Position numbers and translations under genes: made by a program
Origin: Ktedonosporobacter rubrisoli
GTDB lineage: Bacteria; Chloroflexota; Ktedonobacteria; Ktedonobacterales; Ktedonobacteraceae
DNA length: 64,000 bases
Reading direction: 5' to 3'
NCBI RefSeq assembly: GCF_004208415.1
Contig: NZ_CP035758.1
Span: 4,402,001-4,466,000, forward strand
Shown: one piece after another, positions 51,866 to 61,861 of the stretch
Numbering within the stretch: position 1 is the stretch's first letter
Layout of the letters: each line of letters opens with the position of its first letter
The notes under the pieces: model-generated
Database searches by the model: none
The model's input: the letters and a program-made list of their open reading frames with translations, nothing else
What the model was told of the DNA's origin: nothing

Positions 51866-52711
51866 CTATTCCCGGGCTTCCTGATCGACCCTGGCAGACT
51901 TACCAAGATAAGCCGCGATAACCCTTTCATCACGGCGTACCTCTTCAGGCAAACCTTCAGCAATTTTGCGTCCATAGTCGAGCACAGCAATACGATCTGA
52001 GATGCCCATGGTTACAGCAAGCTTATGCTCAATCAACAAGATGGTCAAACCCAACTCATCGCGCAAACGCCGCACATACTTCACAGCCTCCAATGTCTCA
52101 GCCTCATTCATACCAGCAGTAGGCTCATCCAGGAGAAGCAGTTTAGGATTAGCCGCCAGAGCGCGCGCAATTTCAACACGCCTTCTCTCAGCGTAAGAGA
52201 GGTTCATCACAAATTCGTCTTGCCGTTCCAACAGAGCGGTTCCGAAGAAGGTAAGCAAATCCAGGGCACGCTTACGTGCAGCCTCCTCTTCTTGCTTAAC
52301 CCGCGGAGGGCGGAATAACGAACCCAGCAAACCAGCTTTAAGCTGTGTATGTTGCCCCACCAGAACATTTTCCAGAACTGTCATATTATTAAACAGGCGA
52401 ATATTCTGGAAAGTGCGGGTAATCCCACGGGCAACAATCTGGTCAGGGTTATCACCCACCAGCGACTTTCCCTCAAGAAGGATATTGCCGGTAGTTGGAC
52501 GATAGATGCCAGTAATCAAGTTGAAGACAGTTGTTTTACCAGCGCCATTGGGACCAATCACGCTGATAATCTCCCGCGGCTTAATGACCAGATCCACATC
52601 CTGTACCGCGACCAAACCACCAAAGCGCTTAGTGACCTTACTTAGTTCTAGCAAAGCCCCGCTGCTATACTCAGCAGAATCGCCTGCCGGCTTTACACTA
52701 TTCACGGTCAT
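51866..52711 (-). CDS. livG: Branched-chain amino acid type ABC transporter ATP-binding protein LivG
   Basis: A 281-residue ATPase. Walker A GPNGAGKTT, Q-loop region ITRTFQNIRLF, signature LSYAERRRVEIARAL, Walker B LLLLDEPTAGMN and H-loop LLIEHKL, then the LivG-typical tail VLDYGRKIAEG and VIAAYLG. It starts 21 bases after livM ends, within the operon. Confidence 0.92.
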   Translation of the reverse strand: MTVNSVKPAGDSAEYSSGALLELSKVTKRFGGLVAVQDVDLVIKPREIISVIGPNGAGKTTVFNLITGIYRPTTGNILLEGKSLVGDNPDQIVARGITRTFQNIRLFNNMTVLENVLVGQHTQLKAGLLGSLFRPPRVKQEEEAARKRALDLLTFFGTALLERQDEFVMNLSYAERRRVEIARALAANPKLLLLDEPTAGMNEAETLEAVKYVRRLRDELGLTILLIEHKLAVTMGISDRIAVLDYGRKIAEGLPEEVRRDERVIAAYLGKSARVDQEARE

Positions 52712-52732
52712 AACTCTCTCCTAGCGTCGCTG

Positions 52733-54724
52733 CTACTCAACGTGCACCTCAGCTTCAAACTCCGCTGACCCGGGAGGCTGATCCAGCGCACCCACCTCAA
52801 CCGGCTCTTCCTCAACTTTATGAAGTTCGCGACGTCTTCTTGCACTGGGTATCAGACCCTCTGGCCGGTAAATCATAATAATCACAAGAATCGTACCAAA
52901 GATCAGGTTGCGGATACTTCCGAAAGTGAAACCAGGTATTGCCTGTACAATTACATGGAGGAAGCTACCAGGATCTGACGCTAAACTATCCAACTGGGCC
53001 AGGATCAACAGGTTAATAGCATAGACAGCAATAGCACCAACAATTACACCTGGAATGCTGCCCAGGCCCCCGATGACAACCATGGCCAGGTAGATGATAG
53101 AGTCAGTTGAGTTAAAGTTATCGGGTGTCACCGTACCAAGTTTAGCAGCATGATACATGCCAGCCAAGCCTGAGAAGAAAGCGCCGGCGCCAAAGGCGAA
53201 CAACTTGGTACGAGCCAGGTTAATACCTGAAGAGGCTGCAGCTATTTCATCCTCGCGGATGGCAATCCATGCTCGCCCCAAACGAGAATCGCGTAGCCGA
53301 ATATTGGCAAAGATACACAAAACGATCAATGCCACAATTAAGTAGTAGTAAGGAGCGGGAGTAAAGTTACTCCAATCAACACCGGGGAATTTGGGAGAGT
53401 AGACGCTCACCAGGCCGTTGGTACCATTTGTGTACTTATCCAGCTCCAGGAAAACGATTGGCACGATCTCTCCAAAACCCAACGTCACGATAGCTAGATA
53501 GTCACCGCGCAAACGCAGCGTAGGAGCGCCAAGTATCACACCCCATAAAGCCGCTATCAGCGCGGCTACAAGTAGCATCGGCCAGAAGAACCAGGGCCAG
53601 ACCTGCGGATTGACGATTATCCCTGTAAGAGCCTGGAACTGTGGAGAGCCAAACATGCCCCATACATAGGAGCCAATGGCAAAAAAGGCTACATATCCCA
53701 GATCGAGCAGCCCGGCAAAGCCAACTACAATATTCAGGCCAAGGGCCAGAATAATATAGAAGCCCGCATCTCCATATCCAGCCAGGCGCCCATTGGTACC
53801 AAAGCCGAATAAGAATGGGTCAATTACAGGATAGAACAGCACAAAAGCGCCAATCAATATCAAGTAAAAGCGCTGCGCTCCGCTACTGCGTAGAGGCAAA
53901 TCATTCGGAACTATATCCTTGGCCTCTTCACTGGCCCGGCTCGAAGAGAGCACACGAAGTTTCTGCCAGCGGCTCACCTTTTGCGGGCCATCACCATTAC
54001 TTTCTCCATTCCCATTTGTCTTAGCGCTAATCACACGCCGCAAAGCAACAATGCCGCCCAGCTTACCAAGAAAATAGCCAGCCACAGGCAATATAATGGT
54101 ACGCGCGACAACCCAGATGAGAAGAATGGTCGGTAAAGATCCCATAAAGAAAAAAATGAGATCAACTACCAGTGAGATAACTGCGAATATCGTGGCAAAC
54201 CAGAAACTACCAAGTATAGCCCGCCTCATCAAGTCAGCTTGACGCGCACTATCGAGAGGCTCTAAATTCTCAAGAACAGTCGAAGGGGTATAGTGAAACA
54301 GCTGGAAAGCCTTCTTCCTGAGGAAGAAGTAGAGCACCCAGATGACGAGAGACAGGGCCAGGCCTAGAATCAGGTTATTGGTTGCAATAACCAGCCCCAG
54401 GGGCACCAATGTATAGACAAGAACATCTACCCATAGCTCAGCTGGATGACGGCGCCCGCTATCCGCCGCAGTCATATAACCGGCGAGGGCGATCACGGCA
54501 GCATAGAAGGCGACCATAAAGATGGCAGCTTGAACAAGAGTCGCCATATCGTACTGGTTACTTTCGCCGAAGAATCCCAGCAGCACGTTATTAATAATCG
54601 CTTCTCCGCTCCAAAGTGTAAACACAACTACAGGAACCAGAAGCGCAACAAGCCATTTAACCAGGAGAGCGCCCGCCTCGCGCCCAGGAGGATATAAACG
54701 AGAGCTTAATGTACTAGAAGACAC
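52733..54724 (-). CDS. livM: Branched-chain amino acid type ABC transporter permease LivM, extended
   Basis: A 663-residue permease, about twice the usual LivM length. The C-terminal half (about 300-640) has the family pattern: YVAFFAIGSYVWGMF, RLRGDYLAIVTLGFGEI and DDEIAAASSGINLARTKLFAF-type EAA loop (REDEIAAASSGIN). The N-terminal 280 residues hold six or so additional helices with a charged loop (EAKDIVPNDLP); no function is known for them. It lies between livH and livG. Confidence 0.88.
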   Translation of the reverse strand: MSSSTLSSRLYPPGREAGALLVKWLVALLVPVVVFTLWSGEAIINNVLLGFFGESNQYDMATLVQAAIFMVAFYAAVIALAGYMTAADSGRRHPAELWVDVLVYTLVPLGLVIATNNLILGLALSLVIWVLYFFLRKKAFQLFHYTPSTVLENLEPLDSARQADLMRRAILGSFWFATIFAVISLVVDLIFFFMGSLPTILLIWVVARTIILPVAGYFLGKLGGIVALRRVISAKTNGNGESNGDGPQKVSRWQKLRVLSSSRASEEAKDIVPNDLPLRSSGAQRFYLILIGAFVLFYPVIDPFLFGFGTNGRLAGYGDAGFYIILALGLNIVVGFAGLLDLGYVAFFAIGSYVWGMFGSPQFQALTGIIVNPQVWPWFFWPMLLVAALIAALWGVILGAPTLRLRGDYLAIVTLGFGEIVPIVFLELDKYTNGTNGLVSVYSPKFPGVDWSNFTPAPYYYLIVALIVLCIFANIRLRDSRLGRAWIAIREDEIAAASSGINLARTKLFAFGAGAFFSGLAGMYHAAKLGTVTPDNFNSTDSIIYLAMVVIGGLGSIPGVIVGAIAVYAINLLILAQLDSLASDPGSFLHVIVQAIPGFTFGSIRNLIFGTILVIIMIYRPEGLIPSARRRRELHKVEEEPVEVGALDQPPGSAEFEAEVHVE

Positions 54725-54784
54725 GTTTTCACCACCTCGCTTCTGCAGACATGGGTGTAACAGTAAAATTTTTCCCGATAGCTT

Positions 54785-55723
54785 TTACACTTTCTCCGGC
54801 ACTTGCTGGCCAAAGAGACCAGAGGGGCGGAACACCAGGATCAAAATGAGGATGGCAAAGATTATTGCACGGGACCACGCACCACCACCATGTGGCAAAA
54901 CTGACTCAGGGATAAGCGTTGCTAACGACTCAATAACCCCAATAATTATGCCACCCGCCATAGCCCCAGCAATATTGCCAATGCCCCCTAACACCGCAGC
55001 AGTAAAGGCAACAAGGCCAAGGTTGAAGCCAACAGTGAAAATTGTGCTGCCATACTGCAATCCATAGATGAAGCCTGCCGCACCAGCTAGCGCCGAACCG
55101 ATAATGAAGGTGATTGAGATCACTTGATTAACATTTACACCCATAAGAGCTGCCGCATCGCGATCCTGAGCAACAGCACGCATGGCACGACCAATACGCG
55201 TACTAGTAACTAACCACTGGAGAGCAACCATCAAAACCACGGCTATCAACACGACGAGCACGTTGATGTTGCTGAAAGACAGTGGACCCAGCGTAAAGTC
55301 AACCTTGGGGAAGATCTGCGGGAATGCAACATAGGTATTGCCTTTCCACAACTTGCCAAGATCTTCAAGAATCAACGAAACACCAATAGCGGAGATGAGA
55401 GGAGCCAGACGAGGGGCATTACGCAAAGGCCGATAAGCTACTATTTCAATAACTACGCCTAATACAGCACAGACGACGATCGATCCCAAACAAGCCAGCA
55501 CCAGAGCGCTGACCAGGGTAAAGCCCTGGGGATGAGAATCTGCATTAATGCCCATCAAACTTAAGATTGCAATCGAGACCATTGAGCCTATCATGAAGAT
55601 GTCGCCGTGGGCAAAGTTAATCAGCTCAATGATGCCATAAACCATGGTATAGCCCAGAGCAATCAGTGCATAAATCGCCCCGGTTGCAATTCCCACGACC
55701 AGTAACTGCAAGAAAAGTGACAT
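54785..55723 (-). CDS. livH: Branched-chain amino acid type ABC transporter permease LivH
   Basis: A 312-residue permease with eight predicted helices. Motifs: GYTMVYGIIELINFAHGD, GVVIEIVAYRPLR, the EAA loop RIGRAMRAVAQDRDAAALMGVN and GGIGNIAGAMAGG. Normal length. It follows livK after a hairpin-bearing spacer of 178 bases and precedes livM by 60 bases. Confidence 0.92.
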   Translation of the reverse strand: MSLFLQLLVVGIATGAIYALIALGYTMVYGIIELINFAHGDIFMIGSMVSIAILSLMGINADSHPQGFTLVSALVLACLGSIVVCAVLGVVIEIVAYRPLRNAPRLAPLISAIGVSLILEDLGKLWKGNTYVAFPQIFPKVDFTLGPLSFSNINVLVVLIAVVLMVALQWLVTSTRIGRAMRAVAQDRDAAALMGVNVNQVISITFIIGSALAGAAGFIYGLQYGSTIFTVGFNLGLVAFTAAVLGGIGNIAGAMAGGIIIGVIESLATLIPESVLPHGGGAWSRAIIFAILILILVFRPSGLFGQQVPEKV

Positions 55724-55782
55724 TAGTGAGGGACCCCACCTTCCTGCTTTATTTTTAAGATTTAGAAACTTGAGGGATGAGA

Positions 55783-55826
55783 GAGAGCTGTTACACAGGA
55801 TCTCCTAGCATATGTGAACAGCTCTC
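55783..55826 (-). terminator. Intra-operon hairpin between livK and livH
   Basis: GAGAGCTGTT (55783-55792) pairs perfectly over ten bases with AACAGCTCTC (55817-55826). As in the Opp-type operon at 7102-7140, it separates the binding-protein gene from the permeases and probably allows higher binding-protein expression. Confidence 0.6.
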
Positions 55827-55901
55827 TTGCAAGCTAGCCAACCAGTCTAACCAAGTAGCCTACTTGTTGACCCTCAGTCTGGCCAGGCGAACGGCTTAAT
55901 C

Positions 55902-57242
55902 CTAGTACTTCAACTGAGTCAAGTACTTCCAACCATTCCCTTGGTCGGGGTTGTCAGCGATGGTGTAGATTGAGATTACATGGTTGGTTGTATCGCCATC
56001 TTTATCGAAGGTATGATGGCCGGTGACGCCATTGTAATCGATGTTTTGAATTGCATCGATTACAGCCTGACGGAATACTTTGGCCTGAGTCAGGTCGCTT
56101 GAATCCTTTGGAGTGGCCACGCCTTTATTGATAGCCGCCTTGACGGCCTGCATAATAATCATGGCACAATCGTAAGAGGCCGCACTATAGGAAGAAATGT
56201 TGTTTATGCCGTAAACCTTGTCAAAGTCCTGGAGGAACTTCTTTGCGGAGTCCAATTTCTGAGCATCGGCACCAGCAACCGAGGTAAACACTGGTCCACC
56301 AGTATTGCGAATCGTGCGCGCAAAAGCGCTTGTCGACATACCGTCACCGCCGATAAGGGCAGTATTTTTGAGCTCCGGTACCTGCATCATCTGCTGGCGC
56401 AGAGGAGTACCGCCGGTTGAGTCATTGCCACCAAAGAAGATCACATCTGGTTTCCCAGCCGCAGCCTGGGTAAGCAGATTTACAAAGGAAGTAGTGGTGT
56501 TGGCAACGCTCTTGCGGTCAAGAACCGTCCCACCAAGAGATTTGAACTGCTCAACGAATACATTGGCAAGGCCTGCACCGTAGGTCTCAGAATCGTCAAA
56601 GACGTATGCTTTTCGATAGCCTTTCACCTTGTAGGAAAAATCGGCAAGGGCTTTACCCTGATACTGGTCAGGTGTAGCAATACGGAAATACGTCACCTTA
56701 CCAGTAGGGCGATAGACCGAGATCTTGCTCTTAGCGCCACCACACTCGTCTTGTGGAACTTCCTTAGTCAAGCAGTCATTAGTGTTGGCCGGGCTAATCA
56801 AGGCGATAGGTACCTGATTAACTACTGGCAACTGCGACTGGGCGACATTACTATTGATCGGACCAGCAATCCCTGCAACGAGAGCATCGCCAGCTAGATC
56901 AGTGACATTCTTCTGACCCACAGCTGGATCATGTGCGCCATTAGGGCCAACATCATCTTTGGGGTCAAATACGAACTTGTAACCTGGGAGAAGATTTTGA
57001 GCATTTGCCTGATCGACTGCCAGGTGGGCTCCGTTTTCCGCAGGCTTACCGGTACTTTCATCCTTACCACTTGCCGGGAAGTCTGTACCGATTTTAATAA
57101 TAGTGGAGCCTTTAGCAGCCGTTCCACCATTTCCAGTACTGTTACCTGTAGGTGTAGTTCCGGCACCACAGGCAGCTAGCATTGCCAGTAACAAGGGGAT
57201 TGCCATCGCCAGGACAAAAATGCGTGACCAACGTCTGTGCAT
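55902..57242 (-). CDS. livK: Branched-chain amino acid type ABC transporter substrate-binding lipoprotein
   Basis: A 446-residue periplasmic-binding-type lipoprotein: signal peptide with lipobox LAAC and Cys25, a Gly/Thr/Asn spacer, then the type I fold (IKIGTDFPASGKDESTGK, VAGIAGPINSNVAQSQL, YVFDDSETYGAGLAN, DVIFFGGNDSTGGTP). LivK-type proteins bind branched amino acids, amides or urea; the exact ligand is not deducible. It is the first gene of the operon with -10 TATAAT on the minus strand at 57306-57301. Confidence 0.9.
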   Translation of the reverse strand: MHRRWSRIFVLAMAIPLLLAMLAACGAGTTPTGNSTGNGGTAAKGSTIIKIGTDFPASGKDESTGKPAENGAHLAVDQANAQNLLPGYKFVFDPKDDVGPNGAHDPAVGQKNVTDLAGDALVAGIAGPINSNVAQSQLPVVNQVPIALISPANTNDCLTKEVPQDECGGAKSKISVYRPTGKVTYFRIATPDQYQGKALADFSYKVKGYRKAYVFDDSETYGAGLANVFVEQFKSLGGTVLDRKSVANTTTSFVNLLTQAAAGKPDVIFFGGNDSTGGTPLRQQMMQVPELKNTALIGGDGMSTSAFARTIRNTGGPVFTSVAGADAQKLDSAKKFLQDFDKVYGINNISSYSAASYDCAMIIMQAVKAAINKGVATPKDSSDLTQAKVFRQAVIDAIQNIDYNGVTGHHTFDKDGDTTNHVISIYTIADNPDQGNGWKYLTQLKY

Positions 57243-58135
57243 GATGTAGTCAGCCTCCTTGTAGCAATATCAATTTTACTAAAATTCAGAGGGCAGCACG
57301 ATTATAAAGTAATCGCTAACAAATAGAGTTCCCTCCGTTGAAAATAGTACGTCAAACTTCCAGTAATTTCTCACATTTATGTAAGAATTACTTTCCGACC
57401 TTGCTTAATCAAATCAAGGATATATTCACCATTTAGAGGATCAAATCAAATAGAAATATCGCTACTTATATTCCATACAGATCTATCAGAGACTGGCATA
57501 GGCTGTTGAGATTATACGGACTATACTTAAGGCTGTCAAGATGCAATTCTTACCAAAAAGCCCATTGAGTAGATAACCAATTAAAAAAACTCAACTATAG
57601 AATGATCTGTATAGGCATTGATGGCCGGGACGAGACATAGATCCCTCATTTTGAACACTGCGAGCATACCACAGCCTTATTTTCCTTAAGAGACGGAGTG
57701 CCGTCAAACGATCGCTGGCGTGAAATACATGATAGTTCAGCGCTTCTAGTTCACTAACACCTGGCAAGCCTGTGGGCATCCTCTTCCAGCAATATGCTCG
57801 GCATACAAACTTCCCGCCCTTCCAGATGTTTCTCTGATCCTAACACTGATCATGTAAGAAAGGCAAGTTCAACATGAGCTTGCGCGACGCTTGCGACACA
57901 ATTGCGACGCAATCCTGAAGCAATCGCCACAACAAAGGGACACGACAATGACAAGGCGAGCCTCCACTTCAATCAAGCACTTCGACAGAGATAAGGAAAT
58001 AGCAACTATATACTAACAGCCTTATATTCTTTATCCACAACGGGGGCAGGCTGCCAGGCGAAACTATACTATGCACAATACGCTTTGCCAAAGCATCGAG
58101 CGAATTTTCGTGTAGCTAGCCAGCTCTCTACAAAC
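57243..58135. other. Long intergenic region between livK and the alpha/beta hydrolase gene
   Basis: The livK promoter lies at its left end (minus-strand TATAAT at 57306-57301; no clear -35). Near 57890-57930 short related units occur (TTGCGACACAATTGCGACGC, then GCAATCCTGAAGCAATCG). A 62-codon minus frame at 57591-57779 has no ribosome-binding site. No gene is called. Confidence 0.35.
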
Positions 58136-59175
58136 TTATGACTTCAAGAGATAGGCATCAAAGAAGGCATTCACGTGTGAGATATATCCAGCGGTATCAC
58201 TATCAAAAGCCTGAGCATGCCCCGCGCCGGGCACGACCCAATATTGCTTTGGCTGGCTGGCAGCCTGATACAAGGCTTGCATACCATCGAGAGGAGTAAC
58301 ACTATCGGCATCACCATTAATAAAAAATATAGCTGTATGCCCTGCCAGCTTGTTAACTACATCAATAGGCCTTGCCTGCGTAATATCCACCCCATATACT
58401 TCTTCCACTAGCTCTTGATCAGCTGTGCGCGCTTCCTCGTCCGGGACATCGGAGGTGACCCGCGTGGCATCTACCGGGCAGCTCTCAGCCACGAGAGCGG
58501 CAATGTCATCGGAGCGTGAGGCGGCCAGTACAGCGGCGGTTGCGCCCATGGATAGGCCCAAAACTCCTATTTTGCTATACATCGTATTTGGCAAACCGCG
58601 TAAATAGGCAATGGCCGCAAGAACATCTTCGGACTCTACCATGCCAAGCGTCGAAAACGCTCCCTGGCTCCGTCCATAGCTCTGAAAATCAAAAAGTAGT
58701 ACATTAAAGCCGTGCTTATAGAGAAATGAGGCGCGCGAGATCATCGAAACGCGATTACCTGGTGTACCATGAGTCAGAATAATGACAGGGGCCTGGGGGA
58801 AGATAGGGCTAGCCAACCCGAGAGCAGTTCGCCGCGCCAGTTATAAAAAGCAACATCTGCCACGGGCAACTCGTGCACGTCACGGGCTTCTGGGACTGGA
58901 TCGCCCCGCCCCGGTCGCAGGCCAGCGGTCAATTGAAATAATCTGCTACGCACGCCTGTATTACTACGTAGATTTATACGTTCTGCACTTTGCGGATCTT
59001 GTATTGTAGAGGACATCGGACTCATAACGGTTTTAATTGGCGTGTTCCTGACCTGTGGATGTTTCGGCTTCGCATGCGATGGGGAAATAATTCCATGCAA
59101 AAACCAGCCAGCAGATATAGCCAGGATCAGGAAAAATACCAATATCAGACGCCGAAACCACAGCCATTTACGCAT
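58136..59175 (-). CDS. Alpha/beta hydrolase, frameshifted as given
   Basis: Two minus-strand frames make one protein. The first (59175 to about 58800) has an N-terminal membrane anchor (LILVFFLILAISAGWFLHG) and ends VADVAFYNWRGELLSGWLA. The second (from about 58795 to 58136) starts APVIILTHGTPGNR with the oxyanion region HGTPG, the nucleophile Ser in GLSMGA, Asp in INGDADSV and His in GAGHAQAF. A run of five Cs (minus strand; 58795-58799) marks the break; one more C gives a continuous 346-residue protein reading SGWLALSSPQAPVII. Like purA this is probably a sequencing undercall. It starts nine bases after coaE ends, so it is the second gene of that operon. The substrate is unknown; the anchor places the domain outside the membrane. 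Confidence 0.8.
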
Positions 59176-59184
59176 AAATAACCT

Positions 59185-59790
59185 CTAAGCAGGAAATTTT
59201 CTAATGAAACGCTCAAATGCTGCTGCTACCTGCTGACGTGTTTCTGCAAGAGTGCCGCCATTATCAATGACTTCATCGACCAGGGCTAATTTAGGAGTAA
59301 TAGGAGGTTGGGCCTGAATACGCGCGTGGGCTTCAGCAGCGCTCAACTTATTTCGCGCCATCAGGCGAGCCAGCTCCTGTTCCTCGGGACATACCACCAA
59401 CCACTTGCTCTGGCAGAGCCTGGCAGAACCGCCTTCTAAAAGTTTGACCGCATCAATTATAGCAATGCCTGTCGCGCTCACGCTTGCCAGTTCCTGAAGC
59501 AATGCCTCCCCCACCACCGGATGCACAATCTGTTCAAGCTTACGTAGCGCAGCAGGATCTTGAAACACTATTGCCCCCAACGCCTTGCGCTCCACACTCC
59601 CATCAGAGGCAAGCACAGAGGGCCCAAATCGTTCAGCTACTTTCAGGGCAATTGGCTGTCCTCTCTCATAGAGATGATGGACCACAGCATCCGCATCAAT
59701 ATAACGCTCAGCCCCTTGGTCAAGCAGCATTTGCCCAACCGAAGTTTTACCACAGGCAATATTGCCAGTTAATCCAATAACACGAGGCAT
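59185..59790 (-). CDS. coaE: Dephospho-CoA kinase
   Basis: A 201-residue kinase for the last step of CoA synthesis. The P-loop is GLTGNIACGKTS (residues 6-17), followed by IDADAVVHHLYERGQP, the CoA-binding RKALGAIVFQDPAALRKLE and VHPVV, and the lid with RLMARNKLSAAEA. Length and sequence are normal. It is followed by the hydrolase gene after nine bases. Confidence 0.93.
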   Translation of the reverse strand: MPRVIGLTGNIACGKTSVGQMLLDQGAERYIDADAVVHHLYERGQPIALKVAERFGPSVLASDGSVERKALGAIVFQDPAALRKLEQIVHPVVGEALLQELASVSATGIAIIDAVKLLEGGSARLCQSKWLVVCPEEQELARLMARNKLSAAEAHARIQAQPPITPKLALVDEVIDNGGTLAETRQQVAAAFERFIRKFPA

Positions 59791-60037
59791 ATATAAATGC
59801 TCCTAAAATAATATGGGATAGAGCTCTGGCTGGCCTACTATAGAGTATAGCACATCTTCTTGCACCTCGATAAGCTAGCGTAAATACAGTTAAATAACGC
59901 AAAGAAGATGTCAATCATGACATACTACGAATCACAACCCTCCCAAAAGTACTTATTCGCCCTTGTTTATTATCATAGTCGCTTCAGAGTATCGTACAAT
60001 GCCTAATATTATACTTAATAGACCTTGAGGAGTTTAG

Positions 60038-61840
60038 ATGAGCAGACGCCTGGGACTCATCATAGGTGTCAACCAGTATCAAGATCCCGCCTTTCAAACA
60101 CTACAGTTCGCCGAAAACGATGCCCGAGCCCTTGCCCAATGGCTTGTCAATGAAAAAGGTGGCAAATGGGCTCCTGCAGATATGCAGCTTGTACAGGGCG
60201 CAACAGTTACGCGTACACTTGTAGAATCGCTGATTACGCAGATGTGCTTGCACCAGGCAGAGCCCGGCGACCTGATATTTATCTACTTTGCTGGCCACGC
60301 TTTTATCAATGAGCAGAACGGTGAAGGATATCTGGCGTTCTCAAATACGCGTTATCAAGACCCTGCAACAGCCTTGCACCTTTTTTCATTTGTTCAACAA
60401 GTTCTGGCTCGCAGCCGTGCCGGCGAGATCATGGTCTTCCTCGACTGCTTTCAAACCGGGCCGGCCTGGCAAGCTCGTCGCACTTCTCCATACGATGCGA
60501 GTCCCTTACTTGGTCCTGCCACCTTTAATTTGCTCCAACAATGTAGCAATCGTCTATTCCTCTGCACGTGTCGTGGTAACGGGTATGCGCCCGAACAGTC
60601 AGAGCAGAGCCTGGGCAGCTTTATCTATCGCAGCATCGTTGGACTATGTGGACCGGCCAGCGATCCGGCCACAGGCACTATCGGGCTAGTGGGGCTTTAT
60701 AAATATCTTTCTGGCTCGCTGGATGAGCAACATCGTCCCCAAATCTTTGGGCAAGAGACAATGATGCTCCCTCTCGTAGGCACGTTGCCCGAAGCTCCGG
60801 CTCTTCAACAGATGTCACCTCATAGCAACTCTGCTCCTCTCCCTCCCTCTGGCTTGCTACGCACCCCGCAAACGGCTTCTGCTCCACTGCCAGGGAACAT
60901 GCAGCCGGCCGCCGCTTCGCCCTCCATGGGACCCATGAGGCAAGCCCCGGCAGCCACTGCACAATTATCACCTAGCAATCCTGCTCCCCAGTCAGCTGTA
61001 GCCACTCTCTCTGAGCAACAAAAACAACAAATTGATCTCATGCAAAATCAGGTTCTTCAACTCCTGCAGGCTCAGAATTACGCTGAGGCCTACAATGGCG
61101 TTGAGCAGATTCTGCAACTTGTGCCCCAGGACAGTTTTACTTTGATGTTGAAAGCCCAGATCTTGCGTGCCGCTGGACGTTTGCCTGAAGCGCTTTCGAT
61201 TATCGAGCAGCTTACCCACTTAGAGCCAGAGAATCCTTTAATCTGGAGTATGCGAGCAGTTATCCTCTCTAACCTTGGTCAATATGAGGCAGCGCTCGCC
61301 GATATCGAGCGTTCGCTCGAACTCAATCCAGGCAATCCAGAGACATTTAGCATTAAAACAAACATTATGGCCCGCATGGCCGAAGCCACAAGCCAGGCCG
61401 GCCAGCAACCCATGTTCCAGAAAAAGCAAGGTGGACCGCTTTCCTTTTTCATTGGCTTGCTTATTCAGGCTGCTGGCCTTATTCTGGGTCTGATCGGCAC
61501 TGCCCTCCCGATTTTCATTCCGCAGCTCCCTCTCCCAGCAGCATTTGCAGCTATTGGACTGGGAACAGCTTTATTATGCGTGAATGCAGCACGTGGAGCT
61601 TATCTATATGGTTTTACGCGCTTACTCCTCACATTGGTCTTCTGTCTGCTACCAGCCGGCATTTTGGGAGGATTATACAAGCTGGCCTATGCAAGCATTA
61701 TCGCACGCATCAACGCTAATCCAACGCTGCTCACCCCCATCCTTCTCCTGGCGGGATGGCTTGGCTTAGTTGCATTGCTGCCACTTCTTCTGGCCATCGG
61801 CGGCCTCATTGTCGGAGCAATACGAGGTAAACGTCAGTAA
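60038..61840 (+). CDS. Caspase-like protein with TPR and membrane domains
   Basis: A 600-residue protein. Residues 1-245 form a caspase-type p20-like fold (LGLIIGVNQYQDPAFQTLQFAENDARAL, GDLIFIYFAGHAFI, IMVFLDCFQTG). His87 is in FAGHA instead of the usual SGHG, and the Cys is at 137 directly after Asp136, one place earlier than in the usual D-x-C-H-S-G; the canonical Cys place is Phe138, so the enzyme may be inactive or altered. A Pro/Ala/Ser linker (about 245-325) leads to two to three TPRs (about 330-440: AEAYNGVEQILQLVP, PEALSIIEQLTHLEPENP, YEAALADIERSLELNPGNP) and three to four membrane helices (about 465-595). It would be anchored to the membrane with the caspase and TPR parts in the cytoplasm. 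Start ATG with GAGGAG before it. Confidence 0.85.
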   Translation: MSRRLGLIIGVNQYQDPAFQTLQFAENDARALAQWLVNEKGGKWAPADMQLVQGATVTRTLVESLITQMCLHQAEPGDLIFIYFAGHAFINEQNGEGYLAFSNTRYQDPATALHLFSFVQQVLARSRAGEIMVFLDCFQTGPAWQARRTSPYDASPLLGPATFNLLQQCSNRLFLCTCRGNGYAPEQSEQSLGSFIYRSIVGLCGPASDPATGTIGLVGLYKYLSGSLDEQHRPQIFGQETMMLPLVGTLPEAPALQQMSPHSNSAPLPPSGLLRTPQTASAPLPGNMQPAAASPSMGPMRQAPAATAQLSPSNPAPQSAVATLSEQQKQQIDLMQNQVLQLLQAQNYAEAYNGVEQILQLVPQDSFTLMLKAQILRAAGRLPEALSIIEQLTHLEPENPLIWSMRAVILSNLGQYEAALADIERSLELNPGNPETFSIKTNIMARMAEATSQAGQQPMFQKKQGGPLSFFIGLLIQAAGLILGLIGTALPIFIPQLPLPAAFAAIGLGTALLCVNAARGAYLYGFTRLLLTLVFCLLPAGILGGLYKLAYASIIARINANPTLLTPILLLAGWLGLVALLPLLLAIGGLIVGAIRGKRQ

Positions 61841-61861
61841 AAGCCGAAATTTGCCGCGCCC

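Noticed and set aside
57591..57779. 62-codon minus-strand frame in the livK upstream region
   Set aside because: No start signals and no family resemblance.
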